Below, piece by piece: positions 1 to 9,251 of a stretch of DNA of 64,000 nt. The notes beneath the pieces were generated by a model. The model was not told where the DNA came from and did not search any database. It was given only the letters and a program-made list of their open reading frames with translations. Each line of letters begins with the position of its first letter. Within the stretch, counting starts at the first letter, position 1. A program made the translations under genes and the position numbers. Origin of the DNA: an uncultured Eubacteriales bacterium (GTDB lineage Bacteria > Bacillota > Clostridia > Christensenellales > UMGS416); assembly GCA_900542005.1 (NCBI GenBank), contig UQLW01000007.1:1-64000 (forward strand). Direction: 5' to 3'.

Positions 1-1013
1 CCCGTTGAGATAGGCTGCGCCCAGCGCCCGGTCGTAAAGCCATAGCCGGGCCGGCCTGTCTCGCCCCAGATCATGCGGCCGTGATCCGGGCGGATATAGC
101 CGTCAAAGCCGCCGTCATGCAGGGTTTTCAGCAGCCGGTACATGTCCAGACTGCCGCAGCTGGAAAGATGGGCCGCCTCCCGGAAGGAGCGTTGCCCCAG
201 GTGCAGCACATTTCGGGCATGGACGAAGGGCACCCGGTCGCGTCTGGCCAGGAAATCCGCCATGGCGTACAGGTCGTTATTGGGGTCTGAGCCGAAGCTG
301 CCCGCGCAAAGGGTAACGCCGTTATAGGGCTCGTCCACCCGGCTGACCAGCGTCTGAAGGGATTCCATGTTCCGGATAATCCGCGGAAGCCCAAAGATTC
401 CCCAGGGCGGATCGTCCGGATGGATCGCCATGCGGACGCCGCTCTTGCGGCAGGCCTCCCCGATCCCCCGGAGGAAATAGACCAGGTTATCCCATAGCCG
501 GGCTTCGTCCACCTCCTCATACTGGCGCAGCAGCGTCCGCAGCTCCTCCCGGGTATAGCTCTCATCCCACCCCGGCAGCGACAGCTCGCTGACCGCCGGA
601 TCCATCGCCAGCACCTGCTGCTCATGGAAGGCCAGGCAGGTGGAGCCATCCTCCAGCGGCTCCGCCAGGCTGGAGCGAAGCCAGTCGAACACCGGCATAA
701 AGTTATAGCAGATGCACCGGACGCCCGCCCTGCCCAGGTTCACAATGGTCTGGGCATAGTGATCGATCAGCCGGTCGCGGTCAGGCAGGCCCAGCTTGAT
801 GTGCTCATGAACCGGCACCGATTCAATTACCTCCATTGAGAGGCCATGGGCCTGGGCCTGCTCCTTCAGCCCGTCGATGCGCGCCTGCGGCCATGTCTCG
901 CCCACCGGCACGTCATATACGGCGGTCACGACGCCGCTCATACCGGGAATTTGCCGGATCTGGTCCAGGGTTACCGGATCGCCCGCACCATACCAGCGAA
1001 AGGTCATTTTCAT
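1..1013 (-). CDS. uxuA: Mannonate dehydratase, C-terminal part cut off by window edge
   Basis: The visible 337 residues begin MKMTFRWYGAGDPVTL and match UxuA, which dehydrates D-mannonate to 2-keto-3-deoxygluconate in hexuronate (pectin) breakdown. Family landmarks are the early GxGDPVxLxxIRQIPG stretch, a CYNFMPVFDW segment, the AIHPDDPPWGIFGLPRI segment, CAGSFGSDPNND and, near the edge, HDGGFDGYIRPDHGRMIWGE, which carries His and Asp residues expected for metal binding. The start is the ATG at 1013-1011, preceded by GGAAAGGAAACC. The reading frame stays open to base 1, so the last part of the protein lies outside the window. It is transcribed away from the alarmone synthetase gene. Its role fits the pectin and arabinan enzymes at the other end of the window, but the two are about 60 kb apart. 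Confidence 0.93.
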   Translation of the reverse strand, partial: MKMTFRWYGAGDPVTLDQIRQIPGMSGVVTAVYDVPVGETWPQARIDGLKEQAQAHGLSMEVIESVPVHEHIKLGLPDRDRLIDHYAQTIVNLGRAGVRCICYNFMPVFDWLRSSLAEPLEDGSTCLAFHEQQVLAMDPAVSELSLPGWDESYTREELRTLLRQYEEVDEARLWDNLVYFLRGIGEACRKSGVRMAIHPDDPPWGIFGLPRIIRNMESLQTLVSRVDEPYNGVTLCAGSFGSDPNNDLYAMADFLARRDRVPFVHARNVLHLGQRSFREAAHLSSCGSLDMYRLLKTLHDGGFDGYIRPDHGRMIWGETGRPGYGFTTGRWAQPIST

Positions 1014-1171
1014 CGCGGTTTCCTTTCCCGCGGGGTATGCCCGCGCTCTGTCATGGTAATAGTGTACCAGAAAACAGGGCGCCTGCCCATAGCTGTCCTT
1101 GACCTGTCCCCTTTTTTTGGCGCCAGTCCGCGGTTTTTGCGCAGCCCTTGGCGGTATTGCGCCGGAGCGGT

Positions 1172-1200
1172 TTGTTTCCGCCTCTGAATCGCGCTATAAT
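1172..1200 (+). promoter_or_regulatory. Promoter for alarmone synthetase gene
   Basis: TTGTTT (1172-1177) is followed after 17 bases by a consensus TATAAT (1195-1200). This would start transcription about 60 bases before the relQ-like start codon. The -10 is perfect; the -35 matches only its first three bases. Confidence 0.6.
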
Positions 1201-1266
1201 GCCTATAGTGGGACCGGCCTTTGGCTGGCCCAGCATGATTCCGTTACCTACGAAGGAGCCCCTGTC

Positions 1267-1965
1267 ATGAAGCAAGAAAAGCGTATTCCCTTTGCCCCCG
1301 GCTTTCAGACCACGGAGCAAATGGAGGAAATGATCAGCCAGGGCCAGGAGTATATGAAGCTTATGAGCTACTATTCCTGCGCCATGCTGGAGGTCGAAAC
1401 AAAGTTTAAGGTCTTGAATATGGAATTCTCCTCCCAGTTTGACCGCAACCCGATTGAATCCATCCAGACCCGGCTCAAGCGCCCCCGGAGCATCATCGAA
1501 AAGATGCAGCGCATCGGCGAGCCGCTGACCGTCGAGCGCATCGAGGCTTCGCTTAACGACATCGCCGGCGTCCGTGTGATCTGTTCCTTTGTCGATGATA
1601 TCTACCGCCTGGCCGAGATGCTGGAGAAGCAGGACGACGTGCGCATCGTCAAGGTAAAGGACTATATCCGCAACCCCAAGCCGGGCGGCTACCGCAGCCT
1701 CCACCTGATTGTGGAGATTCCCATTTTCCTTTCCAATGAAAAGCGCTTTATGCGGGTTGAGGTGCAGTTCCGTACCATTGCCATGGATTTCTGGGCCAGC
1801 CTGGAGCATAAGCTGCGCTACAAAAAGAGCATTCCCGCCGATCACGCCCAGCAGATTGCCCAGCAGCTGCTGGCCTGCGCCGAAATTATCGGACAGATGG
1901 ACGACCAAATGCTGGATATCCGGCGGCAGATTGAGCAAAGCGGCGAACGCGACGACTGGCAATAG
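1267..1965 (+). CDS. Small alarmone synthetase (GTP pyrophosphokinase, RelQ/YjbM type)
   Basis: This 232-residue protein has the RelA/SpoT synthetase fold without hydrolase, TGS or ACT domains, so it is a stand-alone (p)ppGpp synthetase of the RelQ/SAS1 class. Visible landmarks are RLKRPRSIIEKM (69-80), NDIAGVRVIC (97-106), KDYIRNPKPGGYRSLHL (131-147) and the EVQFRT-DFWASLEHKLRYK segment (165-186). The latter two supply ATP/GTP-binding and catalytic residues in the family. It would transfer pyrophosphate from ATP to GDP or GTP in the cytoplasm. The ATG at 1267 has GAAGGAG upstream. An in-frame extension upstream is open but lies across the promoter. The C-terminal helices carry RelQ-like tetramerisation features by family knowledge. 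Confidence 0.93.
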   Translation: MKQEKRIPFAPGFQTTEQMEEMISQGQEYMKLMSYYSCAMLEVETKFKVLNMEFSSQFDRNPIESIQTRLKRPRSIIEKMQRIGEPLTVERIEASLNDIAGVRVICSFVDDIYRLAEMLEKQDDVRIVKVKDYIRNPKPGGYRSLHLIVEIPIFLSNEKRFMRVEVQFRTIAMDFWASLEHKLRYKKSIPADHAQQIAQQLLACAEIIGQMDDQMLDIRRQIEQSGERDDWQ

Positions 1966-2015
1966 CCCTTGAAGGCCGCCCTGGTCGGCGGGCCTCAAAG
2001 AACAGGAGAAGCGGC

Positions 2016-2450
2016 ATGAACGAAAGATTCCCCCCGCAGGCGCAGGCCATCATGGATGAGCGCTTCCACCGCGACACCTTGATCGCCCTTGCCACTACCG
2101 ACGGCCTTACCCCCTCCGTCCGCACCGTGAATGCTTTTTATGAGGACGGCGCCTTTTATGTCATAACCCATGCCCTTTCCGGGAAGATGGGGCAGATCGC
2201 ACAAAATCCTGCCGTCGCCCTGTGCGGCGATTGGTTCACCGCCCACGGCGTAGGAGAAAACATGGGACATATCCTCGCTGACGAAAACAAGGCGCTGGCC
2301 CAAAAGCTGCGCACAGCCTTCGCTGGCTGGTATGGGAACGGCCATACGGACGAGTCCGATCCCAACACCTGTATCCTGCGCATCCGGCTTACCGACGGCG
2401 TGCTGTTCTCCCACGGCACACGGTATGACCTGGTTTTCCCCGCCCCCTAG
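2016..2450 (+). CDS. Pyridoxamine 5'-phosphate oxidase-related FMN-binding protein
   Basis: This 144-residue protein has the split-barrel PNPOx-like pattern: an N-terminal MDERFHRDTLIALATTDG strand-turn-strand, then VRTVNAFYEDGAFYVITHALSGKMGQI, then a short GDWFTAHGVGENMGHI segment. Relatives bind FMN or F420-like cofactors and reduce or sequester small molecules. The substrate cannot be read from the sequence. It lies 50 bases after the alarmone synthetase gene and is probably co-transcribed with it (AGGAGA before the ATG). A strong bidirectional hairpin terminator follows. Confidence 0.75.
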   Translation: MNERFPPQAQAIMDERFHRDTLIALATTDGLTPSVRTVNAFYEDGAFYVITHALSGKMGQIAQNPAVALCGDWFTAHGVGENMGHILADENKALAQKLRTAFAGWYGNGHTDESDPNTCILRIRLTDGVLFSHGTRYDLVFPAP

Positions 2451-2484
2451 CCCCTGAGCGGCACGGAGCAGGCTTTGCTCCATA

Positions 2485-2526
2485 AAAGGAATACGGCGTC
2501 CCGACCGGGACGCCGTATTCCTTTTT
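2485..2526. terminator. Bidirectional rho-independent terminator
   Basis: A nearly perfect 19-base stem (aaaaggaatacggcgtccc and its complement) with a very short loop is flanked by A and T runs on both sides. It separates the plus-strand PNPOx-like gene from the convergent universal-stress-like gene. Confidence 0.9.
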
Positions 2527-2533
2527 TCTTCCG

Positions 2534-2974
2534 CTATTGCGCGCATTCCTGCCTGAGCTCCTCCACCGTACCGCTCTCGCGGGCCGGCTGGAAGATCCGG
2601 ATCTCCGGCAGGGCCTGATGCAGGGCGTTAACCACCGTGCTGGGGCCGCCGCCGGGGCCGCGGCCCATGACGATGGCCTTGGCCCGGTGCTCCCGCGCAT
2701 ACTGGATCAGCCTCGGGATGGGGTTATCATCATAGAGCACCAGCAGCTCGCCGCCTGAATTCCGGGCCACATCCATCAGGTATTCCAGCAGCTCGCCGCT
2801 CATCGGGTCGATGCTGCCGGTGGGCTGAACGCTTACCACCGCCAGCGGCGCTTCAAGCGTTTCCGCAACCCTCGATCCCATGGCGATCAGATCCTCGCAC
2901 TGCCGCTGGCTGGTTACGCAGACCATGATGATCTCCTCCTGCGGCGGGGCTTTCATATGTGTTTTCTTTGACAT
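2534..2974 (-). CDS. Universal stress protein-like / KdpD-type Usp domain protein
   Basis: This 146-residue protein has one Usp-like alpha/beta domain. It starts with an IIMVCVTSQRQCEDLIAMGSRVA strand-helix, continues through LAVVSVQPTGS, and ends in the nucleotide-binding-type loop AIVMGRGPGGGPSTVV followed by IRIFQPA. The N-terminal pattern (VCVTSQRQCE) resembles the Usp domain of KdpD sensors rather than stand-alone UspA. No histidine kinase or potassium genes are nearby. The start has GAGGAG seven bases upstream. The role is unknown; a stress- or nucleotide-responsive cytosolic protein is the best guess. Confidence 0.6.
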   Translation of the reverse strand: MSKKTHMKAPPQEEIIMVCVTSQRQCEDLIAMGSRVAETLEAPLAVVSVQPTGSIDPMSGELLEYLMDVARNSGGELLVLYDDNPIPRLIQYAREHRAKAIVMGRGPGGGPSTVVNALHQALPEIRIFQPARESGTVEELRQECAQ

Positions 2975-3028
2975 TTCATACTCCTCAATGCAGGGGGCGT
3001 CGAACCGGTTGGATCCCTCTGCATCTTT

Positions 3029-3056
3029 ATTATACCATTTCGCAATTTTCTGGCAA
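3029..3056 (-). promoter_or_regulatory. Promoter for Usp-like gene
   Basis: On the minus strand TTGCCA (3056-3051) and TATAAT (3034-3029) are separated by 16 bases, about 55 bases before the start codon at 2974. The rest of 2975-3192 shows no gene. Confidence 0.65.
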
Positions 3057-3192
3057 CCAATCTTGTTCGTATTTCACATTTTCTTCATCTATTTGACGCG
3101 CCCGGCGTCCAAATCATTCCACCCCACCCTATTTTCAGCGCCGTTGCAGCCGCCCCTCCCCCTTGGTTTTGGGCGGCGCCGCCAGAGGCAAT

Positions 3193-3226
3193 AAAACCCG
3201 GAAGGGCTGCCGCCCTTCCGGGTTTT
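3193..3226. terminator. Terminator after prfA
   Basis: A 15-base perfect stem (aaaacccggaagggc and its complement) with a 4-base loop ends in T runs on both strands. It closes the rpmE-prfA minus-strand cluster. Confidence 0.85.
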
Positions 3227-3270
3227 ATCTTTCATATTCGCCCATGGAGCATCCCTATGGGCTAAGGGGC

Positions 3271-4341
<1,071 letters not shown>

Positions 4342-4350
4342 CCGATCACC

Positions 4351-5169
4351 TCATATTTTCTGTAAGCTTATCACACGTTCAATGCCTGCCAAATCCCTGC
4401 GCAGGCGCACCCGGCTGCCAACCGGGGCAAAAAGCTTCTCCACCGCCGCAGCCTGTCCAATCCCCAGCTCCAGGACCATATAGCCGCCGGGCTTCAGGCT
4501 GTCTGCCATCCTGCCGGCCAGGGCGCGGTAAAAGTCCAACCCGTCCGCCCCGCCGTCCAGCGCCAGCAGGGGGTCGAACCGGCGCACCTCCTCATCCAGC
4601 ATAGGGCAGTCGCCCGAGGGGATGTAGGGCGGATTGGAGCAGATCATGTCGTAGGGGGCGCCGGGCAGCGGCCAAGTCATGTCGGCTTCCACAATCTCCA
4701 CTGATAGCCGCAGCAGGTCGGCGTTTTCCGCCGCCAGGGCCCGGGCCTCGGGGCTCACATCCATCAGCGTGACCCTGTCCCTATAGCGCTTTTCTTTGAG
4801 CGCCAGGCCGATGCAGCCCGATCCGCAGCCCACATCGGCAATTCTCAGCCCCTGCGCCTCGGGAAGCAGCCGCAGGGCTTCCTCCACCACCAGCTCCGTC
4901 TCCGGGCGGGGGATCAGGGCCCGCCGGTCCGTTTTAAGCGTCAGGTCGCAGAAGCCCCAGTAGCCCAGGATATGCTGCACCGGCTCGCCGGCGGCCCTGC
5001 GGCGGATCATCTGCTCAAAGCGGGCCATCTGCGGCGGCTCGATGGGGGTATCCCGCACGATCAGGTACTGGGTCATGGACAGGCGCGCCACCTCCTGCAG
5101 CAGCCAGCGGGCGTCGGGCTCCGACACCCCCTGGCCCACAGCCCAGGCCAAGGCCATCCGATAGGTCAA
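4351..5169 (-). CDS. prmC: Release factor glutamine N5-methyltransferase
   Basis: This 272-residue enzyme methylates the GGQ glutamine of release factors. It has the N-terminal substrate-binding helices, the hinge GFCDLTLKTDRRALIPRPETE, SAM motif I ADVGCGSG (111-118) and the catalytic NPPY at 179-182. I chose the TTG start (5169-5167), which overlaps the preceding stop codon (TTGA) and has GGGGGAGG at ideal spacing. An ATG four codons inside is the alternative. It is translationally coupled to the DUF1385 gene. Confidence 0.95.
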   Translation of the reverse strand: MTYRMALAWAVGQGVSEPDARWLLQEVARLSMTQYLIVRDTPIEPPQMARFEQMIRRRAAGEPVQHILGYWGFCDLTLKTDRRALIPRPETELVVEEALRLLPEAQGLRIADVGCGSGCIGLALKEKRYRDRVTLMDVSPEARALAAENADLLRLSVEIVEADMTWPLPGAPYDMICSNPPYIPSGDCPMLDEEVRRFDPLLALDGGADGLDFYRALAGRMADSLKPGGYMVLELGIGQAAAVEKLFAPVGSRVRLRRDLAGIERVISLQKI

Positions 5170-6137
5170 GGCTGCGCCTCCCCCTCTTCCGCCTCCGCCG
5201 GCTCGTCGGGCAGGCGGTAGCCCGCCGGCGCGCAGCGCGCCCTGTCCTCGGGCTCCAGCACCGCGATAAAGGCGGCCAGCGCCACCTCGACCATGGAGTC
5301 GTCCGGCTGCCGGGTGGTCAGCCGCTGCAGCTGCATGCCCGGCCAGCGCAGGGCCCGCACACAGGCGTTATTGCGCTTGGCCAGCAGCATCAGCACCTCA
5401 TAGGAGATGGCCGCCACCACCGGCAGCAGCGCAATGCGCACGATAAAGCGGCTCCACCACGCGCCCGTCCAGCCTGTCAGGGAAAACACGAGCACCGAAA
5501 TGACCATGACGATCAGCAGGAAGCTGGTGCCGCAGCGGGGGTTCAGGGTCGTCTGGCTTTGGGCGTTTTCCACCGTCAGCTCCCTGTCGGCCTCGTAGCA
5601 ATTCACCACCTTATGCTCCGCCCCATGGTAGGCGAAGAACCGGCGGATATCGGGCATCAGACTGATACCCGCAAGATACAGCAGGAAGATCGCCAGCCGC
5701 ACGCCGCCCTCCGCCAGGTTCACCAGGATCGGGGCCTGGATGAAGCCGGAAAGCCAGGTGGCCGCCAGCGTGGGCAGCAGGAAAAAGATGCCCAGGCAAA
5801 GGGCCACCGCCATCACCGAGCCTACCGCCATCACAATGTCTCCGGTGGATTTGCCGGTCTTTTCGCTGAGCCACCGCTCAAATTTTGACGGTTCTTCCTC
5901 CTCCAGGCCCAGCAGCGCCATGGATTCATTCAACGTGGTAAAGCCCATCTTCAGCATGGCCACAAAATTCACCACACCCCGCACCAGCGGGATGCGGGCC
6001 CAGCGCTTGCGGGCCTGCACCGGATGACGGGCCATGACAATTGAACCGTCGTCCCTGCGCACAGCCATTGCCATCAGCGAGGGGGAGCGCATCATCACGC
6101 CCTCCATCACCGCCTGGCCGCCGATCACCTTTTTCAT
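5166..6137 (-). CDS. DUF1385 family membrane protein (YqhQ-like)
   Basis: This 323-residue protein begins KKVIGGQAVMEGVMMRSP, the family hallmark. It has hydrophobic segments at roughly 99-121 and 134-156, a central FFAYHGAEHKVVNCYE motif with conserved His and Cys, and PRCGTSFLLIVMVISVLVFS leading into further membrane helices. It is predicted to be an inner-membrane protein. The biochemical role is not established to my knowledge. Its position between rpmE and prmC-prfA is a conserved arrangement in Clostridia. GAGGAGG precedes the ATG. Confidence 0.85.
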   Translation of the reverse strand: MKKVIGGQAVMEGVMMRSPSLMAMAVRRDDGSIVMARHPVQARKRWARIPLVRGVVNFVAMLKMGFTTLNESMALLGLEEEEPSKFERWLSEKTGKSTGDIVMAVGSVMAVALCLGIFFLLPTLAATWLSGFIQAPILVNLAEGGVRLAIFLLYLAGISLMPDIRRFFAYHGAEHKVVNCYEADRELTVENAQSQTTLNPRCGTSFLLIVMVISVLVFSLTGWTGAWWSRFIVRIALLPVVAAISYEVLMLLAKRNNACVRALRWPGMQLQRLTTRQPDDSMVEVALAAFIAVLEPEDRARCAPAGYRLPDEPAEAEEGEAQP

Positions 6138-6212
6138 AGGGTTCCTCCTCTATTGTACCGCGCTCGGGCGCGGATCAGTCATTATCGGTGCCATAAAAGA
6201 AAAACCGCATAA

Positions 6213-6239
6213 GAAAACAGAACGAGGGAACCCGTTCTG
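6213..6239 (-). terminator. Weak terminator or attenuator after rpmE
   Basis: On the minus strand an eight-pair hairpin (AGAACGGG...CTCGTTCT region) is followed by TTTTC. It lies in the 122-base gap between rpmE and the DUF1385 gene and may reduce read-through, giving extra rpmE transcript. Confidence 0.45.
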
Positions 6240-6259
6240 AAATCTTTGCGGTAAAGGTT

Positions 6260-6457
6260 CTACAGGCCGTAGCGCTTCTTGAAACGATCCACGCGACCAC
6301 CGGTATCCACCAGCTTCTGCCGACCCGTATAGAAGGGATGGCACTTGGAGCAAATATCCACGCGGATCTCCTTCTCCACCGAACCGGTCTCAAAGGTCTC
6401 GCCGCAGGCACAGCGCACAATGCACTTGCCGTAATTGGGATGGATTCCTTCCTTCAT
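6260..6457 (-). CDS. rpmE: 50S ribosomal protein L31, zinc-binding form
   Basis: This 65-residue protein begins MKEGIHPNYGKC. It carries the zinc-ligand cysteines of the C+ type: C16 and C18 (RCACGE) and C37 and C40 (CSKCHPFYTG). The start at 6457 is fixed by GGAGGTGA at good spacing and by family length; an upstream in-frame extension crosses the promoter. It is the first gene of the prmC-prfA cluster. Confidence 0.97.
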   Translation of the reverse strand: MKEGIHPNYGKCIVRCACGETFETGSVEKEIRVDICSKCHPFYTGRQKLVDTGGRVDRFKKRYGL

Positions 6458-6527
6458 ATGGCTTTCACCTCCGCTCATGCAGGGTAGATGCGGACACGCC
6501 GCAGACAAACATAACAACGCAAGCATT

Positions 6528-6555
6528 ATTATAACATGCAATCGCGTTTCGTCAA
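6528..6555 (-). promoter_or_regulatory. Promoter for rpmE cluster
   Basis: On the minus strand TTGACG (6555-6550) and TATAAT (6533-6528) are separated by 16 bases, about 70 bases before the rpmE start codon. Confidence 0.75.
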
Positions 6556-6611
6556 GCAAAACTTTATCCGCTTCAGCAAATTTATCCCCGGGTTTGGGAT
6601 GATTTTTCTTT

Positions 6612-7886
6612 TTAGCTGCGGTCCTCGCTGGGTCGGGTCACCGCCGCCAGCATCACCAGGTTCCCCGTATCCTTTTCGGCTATGATCAGCACAAAGGGCC
6701 GGTCAAAGGTATATCCCTTCAGCTCCCGGTCCATGCCCCGCAGCATCCGCTGGCTCATGGCCTCGTCAGCCGCCTCCACGCCGGTTTCCCCCAGCCGAAT
6801 GCGGAAGGCCGACAGCAGCCGGGACACCGACAGCTTGCTCCCCATCGCCGAAAAGTCGGCCTGCGCCTCGTCAAAGGGGGCCGTCAGGCCCATCGCTTGC
6901 AGGGTACCGGTCATATCCCCGCTGGAGGAAATATCGATCTTGGGCACCGAAACCAGGCAGCTGGTGGCCGTCGCCTGGCTGCGCCAGCCTGTCAGCTGCT
7001 CCATGGTCAGGGAGGCGACAAAGTCCTGCAGCGCCACCCCCTCCGGCGGCAGGATCATCCAGGCCTCCAGGTTCCCATCCAGCGGCATGGCCAGGAAGGT
7101 CGCCTGCTCGCACTCCAGCAGCGGCGGGGTCGCCTTTGTGGTCATCATCGCGGTGCTGACCTTCTGCCCTCCCTCCAGCTCAAAGGTGGCGTTGCGGATA
7201 TTTTGCTCGTTAAACGCCTTGGCCCATTTGCCGTCCAGGGCTGCGGCTGCCGTAACCACCAGAGGCGCGTTGGCCTCCGGGATGCCGGTCATAGCGGTAA
7301 CCAGCCCGCCGGTGGCCTGCTTCACCCAGGCGGAATATACCTCGCCATACTGCCCGTCCTCATAGTCCACCAGGTTCACCTGGGCGCTCAGGCTCTGCCG
7401 CAGCAGCTCCATATACTGCACCTGCACGCTGGGCCCCTCGCCCATCATCAGGCTCCAGCCCTGCCACAGGCTTTCCGGGGCCAGCGACTCCAGCTGCCCC
7501 CGCAGGCTGGCCATGCTGGCCCATACCTGCTCCTGGCTCAGCCCTTCCTCCAGGCCCAGGAGGCCGTCCATCTCGGCGGCCGTCTGCTCGCCTGCGCCGG
7601 GCCTCAGCTGGCTCAGCGCCAGCGCCACATTTACCGGGGAAACCACCCAGCTTGCCTCGCCGCTGCCGGCCTGGAAAAGCTTGAGCGCAAAATCGTTCAG
7701 CGACGAGAGCGCCACGATCTGATCCTCCGGTACCGTGGGCAGCGTCTGGGCCGGCGCGGTGATGGCGGTGGGCAGCGGGGGCGCCGAGGCTACCACCGGC
7801 TCCGTGGCCCTCCCGCAGCCGCTCAGCAGCACCGCGGCCGCAAGCAGCAGCCCGGCCCATTTCCGCCGCATTGCCGCTTTTTTCAT
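6612..7886 (-). CDS. Serpin-family protease inhibitor, lipoprotein
   Basis: This 424-residue protein has a signal peptide with lipobox LLSGC (Cys24), a Pro/Ala-rich tether, and then a full serpin domain. Landmarks are WVVSPVNVALALSQLRPGA (shutter region) and the C-terminal signature FDRPFVLIIAEKDTGNLVML. Between them is the reactive-centre hinge-like stretch ETGVEAADEAMSQRM. Serpins trap serine proteases by inserting this loop after cleavage. Membrane anchoring on the outer face suggests protection against host or competitor proteases. The residue at the scissile bond cannot be assigned by eye, and the hinge is less Ala-rich than in strong inhibitors. It is a single gene lying after the oxidoreductase terminator. 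Confidence 0.88.
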   Translation of the reverse strand: MKKAAMRRKWAGLLLAAAVLLSGCGRATEPVVASAPPLPTAITAPAQTLPTVPEDQIVALSSLNDFALKLFQAGSGEASWVVSPVNVALALSQLRPGAGEQTAAEMDGLLGLEEGLSQEQVWASMASLRGQLESLAPESLWQGWSLMMGEGPSVQVQYMELLRQSLSAQVNLVDYEDGQYGEVYSAWVKQATGGLVTAMTGIPEANAPLVVTAAAALDGKWAKAFNEQNIRNATFELEGGQKVSTAMMTTKATPPLLECEQATFLAMPLDGNLEAWMILPPEGVALQDFVASLTMEQLTGWRSQATATSCLVSVPKIDISSSGDMTGTLQAMGLTAPFDEAQADFSAMGSKLSVSRLLSAFRIRLGETGVEAADEAMSQRMLRGMDRELKGYTFDRPFVLIIAEKDTGNLVMLAAVTRPSEDRS

Positions 7887-7899
7887 GCTACCTCCTTAA

Positions 7900-7931
7900 A
7901 AAAGGGCCGCAACGGTTCCGTTGCGGCCCTG
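7900..7931 (-). terminator. Terminator of 2-oxoacid oxidoreductase operon
   Basis: The perfect stem gggccgcaacgg/ccgttgcggccc is followed on the minus strand by TTTTTT. It ends transcripts of the vor/kor operon just before the serpin gene. Confidence 0.9.
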
Positions 7932-7970
7932 TCTATCCTGCATGGTCCATTCTGGGTCCGTAAAGCGGGC

Positions 7971-8510
7971 CTAGCCTTCCACCAGCTGCGCGCCGCGCTC
8001 CATAGCGGCCTTGTTGATGGGCAGCAGCTTAGCGCGTTTTTCTCCGAATACCTTGGTGAATACCTCGCAGATATCGTCGATGGTTACGCAGCCGGAAAGC
8101 TTCAGGTACGCGCCCAGCATAATCATACCGGCTACGCGGGTGTTGCCCAGCTCCAGCGCTTCATCGTTGGCGGCAATGTAATGCACATGGACGCCCTCCA
8201 GCTCCACCTTGCGGTCGATCAGGGAGCTGTTAACCAGAAGGTGGCCGCCCTTGACCACAGAGCCCTCGAACTTATCCAGGCTGGGCAGGTTCATGGCGAT
8301 CACCGCGTCCGCCTCCGTTACCACCGGAGCGGCTACCGGCTCATCCGACACGATCACCATGCAGCTGGCCGCGCCGCCGCGCATCTCGGGGCCATAGGAG
8401 GGAAGCCAGGACACCTCATGCCCGGTATTCATACCGGCATAGGTCAGAAGCTCGCCCAGGGACATGACGCCCTGGCCGCCGAAGCCGGCAAAGATCACTT
8501 GCTGCGTCAT
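7971..8510 (-). CDS. 2-oxoacid:ferredoxin oxidoreductase, gamma subunit
   Basis: This 179-residue subunit has the glycine-rich N-terminus VIFAGFGGQGVMSLGELL and SYGPEMRGGAASCMVIVSDEPV, typical of the KorC/VorC/PorC gamma domain. It forms part of the CoA-dependent complex that oxidatively decarboxylates 2-oxoacids with ferredoxin as electron acceptor. It directly follows the beta-subunit gene with no gap. Confidence 0.9.
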   Translation of the reverse strand: MTQQVIFAGFGGQGVMSLGELLTYAGMNTGHEVSWLPSYGPEMRGGAASCMVIVSDEPVAAPVVTEADAVIAMNLPSLDKFEGSVVKGGHLLVNSSLIDRKVELEGVHVHYIAANDEALELGNTRVAGMIMLGAYLKLSGCVTIDDICEVFTKVFGEKRAKLLPINKAAMERGAQLVEG

Positions 8511-9251
8511 TTATTCCACCTCCTTGTATACGCCCAGAGGATAGGTGGGGATCATATTCTCCTCCAGCCACTTCAGGGCCTCCTGGGGCGTCTTTCCCCA
8601 GTTGGTGGGGCAGGTCGAGAGCACCTCGACCAGCGAGAATCCCTTGCCCTCTACCTGGTTTTTGAAGGCGCGCTTGATCGCCTTCTTGGCGGCGACGACA
8701 TGCTTGACGTCGTGCACCGATACGCGCTCGATATAGGCCGGCCCCTCCAGGGCGGAAAGCATCTCGCTCATCTTGATGGGGAATCCGCAGTGGCTGGTAT
8801 CCCGGCCATAGGGCGAGGTGGTGGTCACCATGCCCGGCAGCGAGGTCGGCGACATCTGGCCGTGGGTCATACCGTAGATGGCGTTGTTAATCATAATTAC
8901 CGTGATGTTCTCCCGGCGGGCCGCAGCGTGGACGATCTCGGCGGTACCGATAGCCGCCAGGTCGCCGTCGCCCTGGTAGGTGAACACGATGTTCTCAGGG
9001 TGTACCCGCTTGATGCCGGTGGCTACCGCCGGGGCGCGGCCATGGGCGGCCTCCTGCATATCGCAGTTAAAATAATTATAGGCGAATACGGCGCAGCCAA
9101 CGGGCGCGACGCCAACGGTATGGTCGCCCACCCCCAGCTCCTCAATGCTCTCGGCCACCAGCCGGTGCACGATGCCGTGGGTGCAGCCCGGGCAGTAGTG
9201 GGTCTGCACGTCGGTCAGCATGGAGGTTTTCTTGAAAACAGTCTTAGCCAT
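8511..9251 (-). CDS. 2-oxoacid:ferredoxin oxidoreductase, beta (TPP-binding) subunit
   Basis: This 246-residue subunit has the CPGC motif (20-23) near the N-terminus and the thiamine-diphosphate motif GDGDLAAIG (94-102) ending with INNAIYGMTHGQ. It catalyses decarboxylation of the 2-oxoacid. The exact substrate (branched-chain oxoacid, 2-oxoglutarate or other) cannot be read from the sequence. Its stop codon abuts the gamma subunit, and its start overlaps the alpha subunit by one base. Confidence 0.92.
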   Translation of the reverse strand: MAKTVFKKTSMLTDVQTHYCPGCTHGIVHRLVAESIEELGVGDHTVGVAPVGCAVFAYNYFNCDMQEAAHGRAPAVATGIKRVHPENIVFTYQGDGDLAAIGTAEIVHAAARRENITVIMINNAIYGMTHGQMSPTSLPGMVTTTSPYGRDTSHCGFPIKMSEMLSALEGPAYIERVSVHDVKHVVAAKKAIKRAFKNQVEGKGFSLVEVLSTCPTNWGKTPQEALKWLEENMIPTYPLGVYKEVE

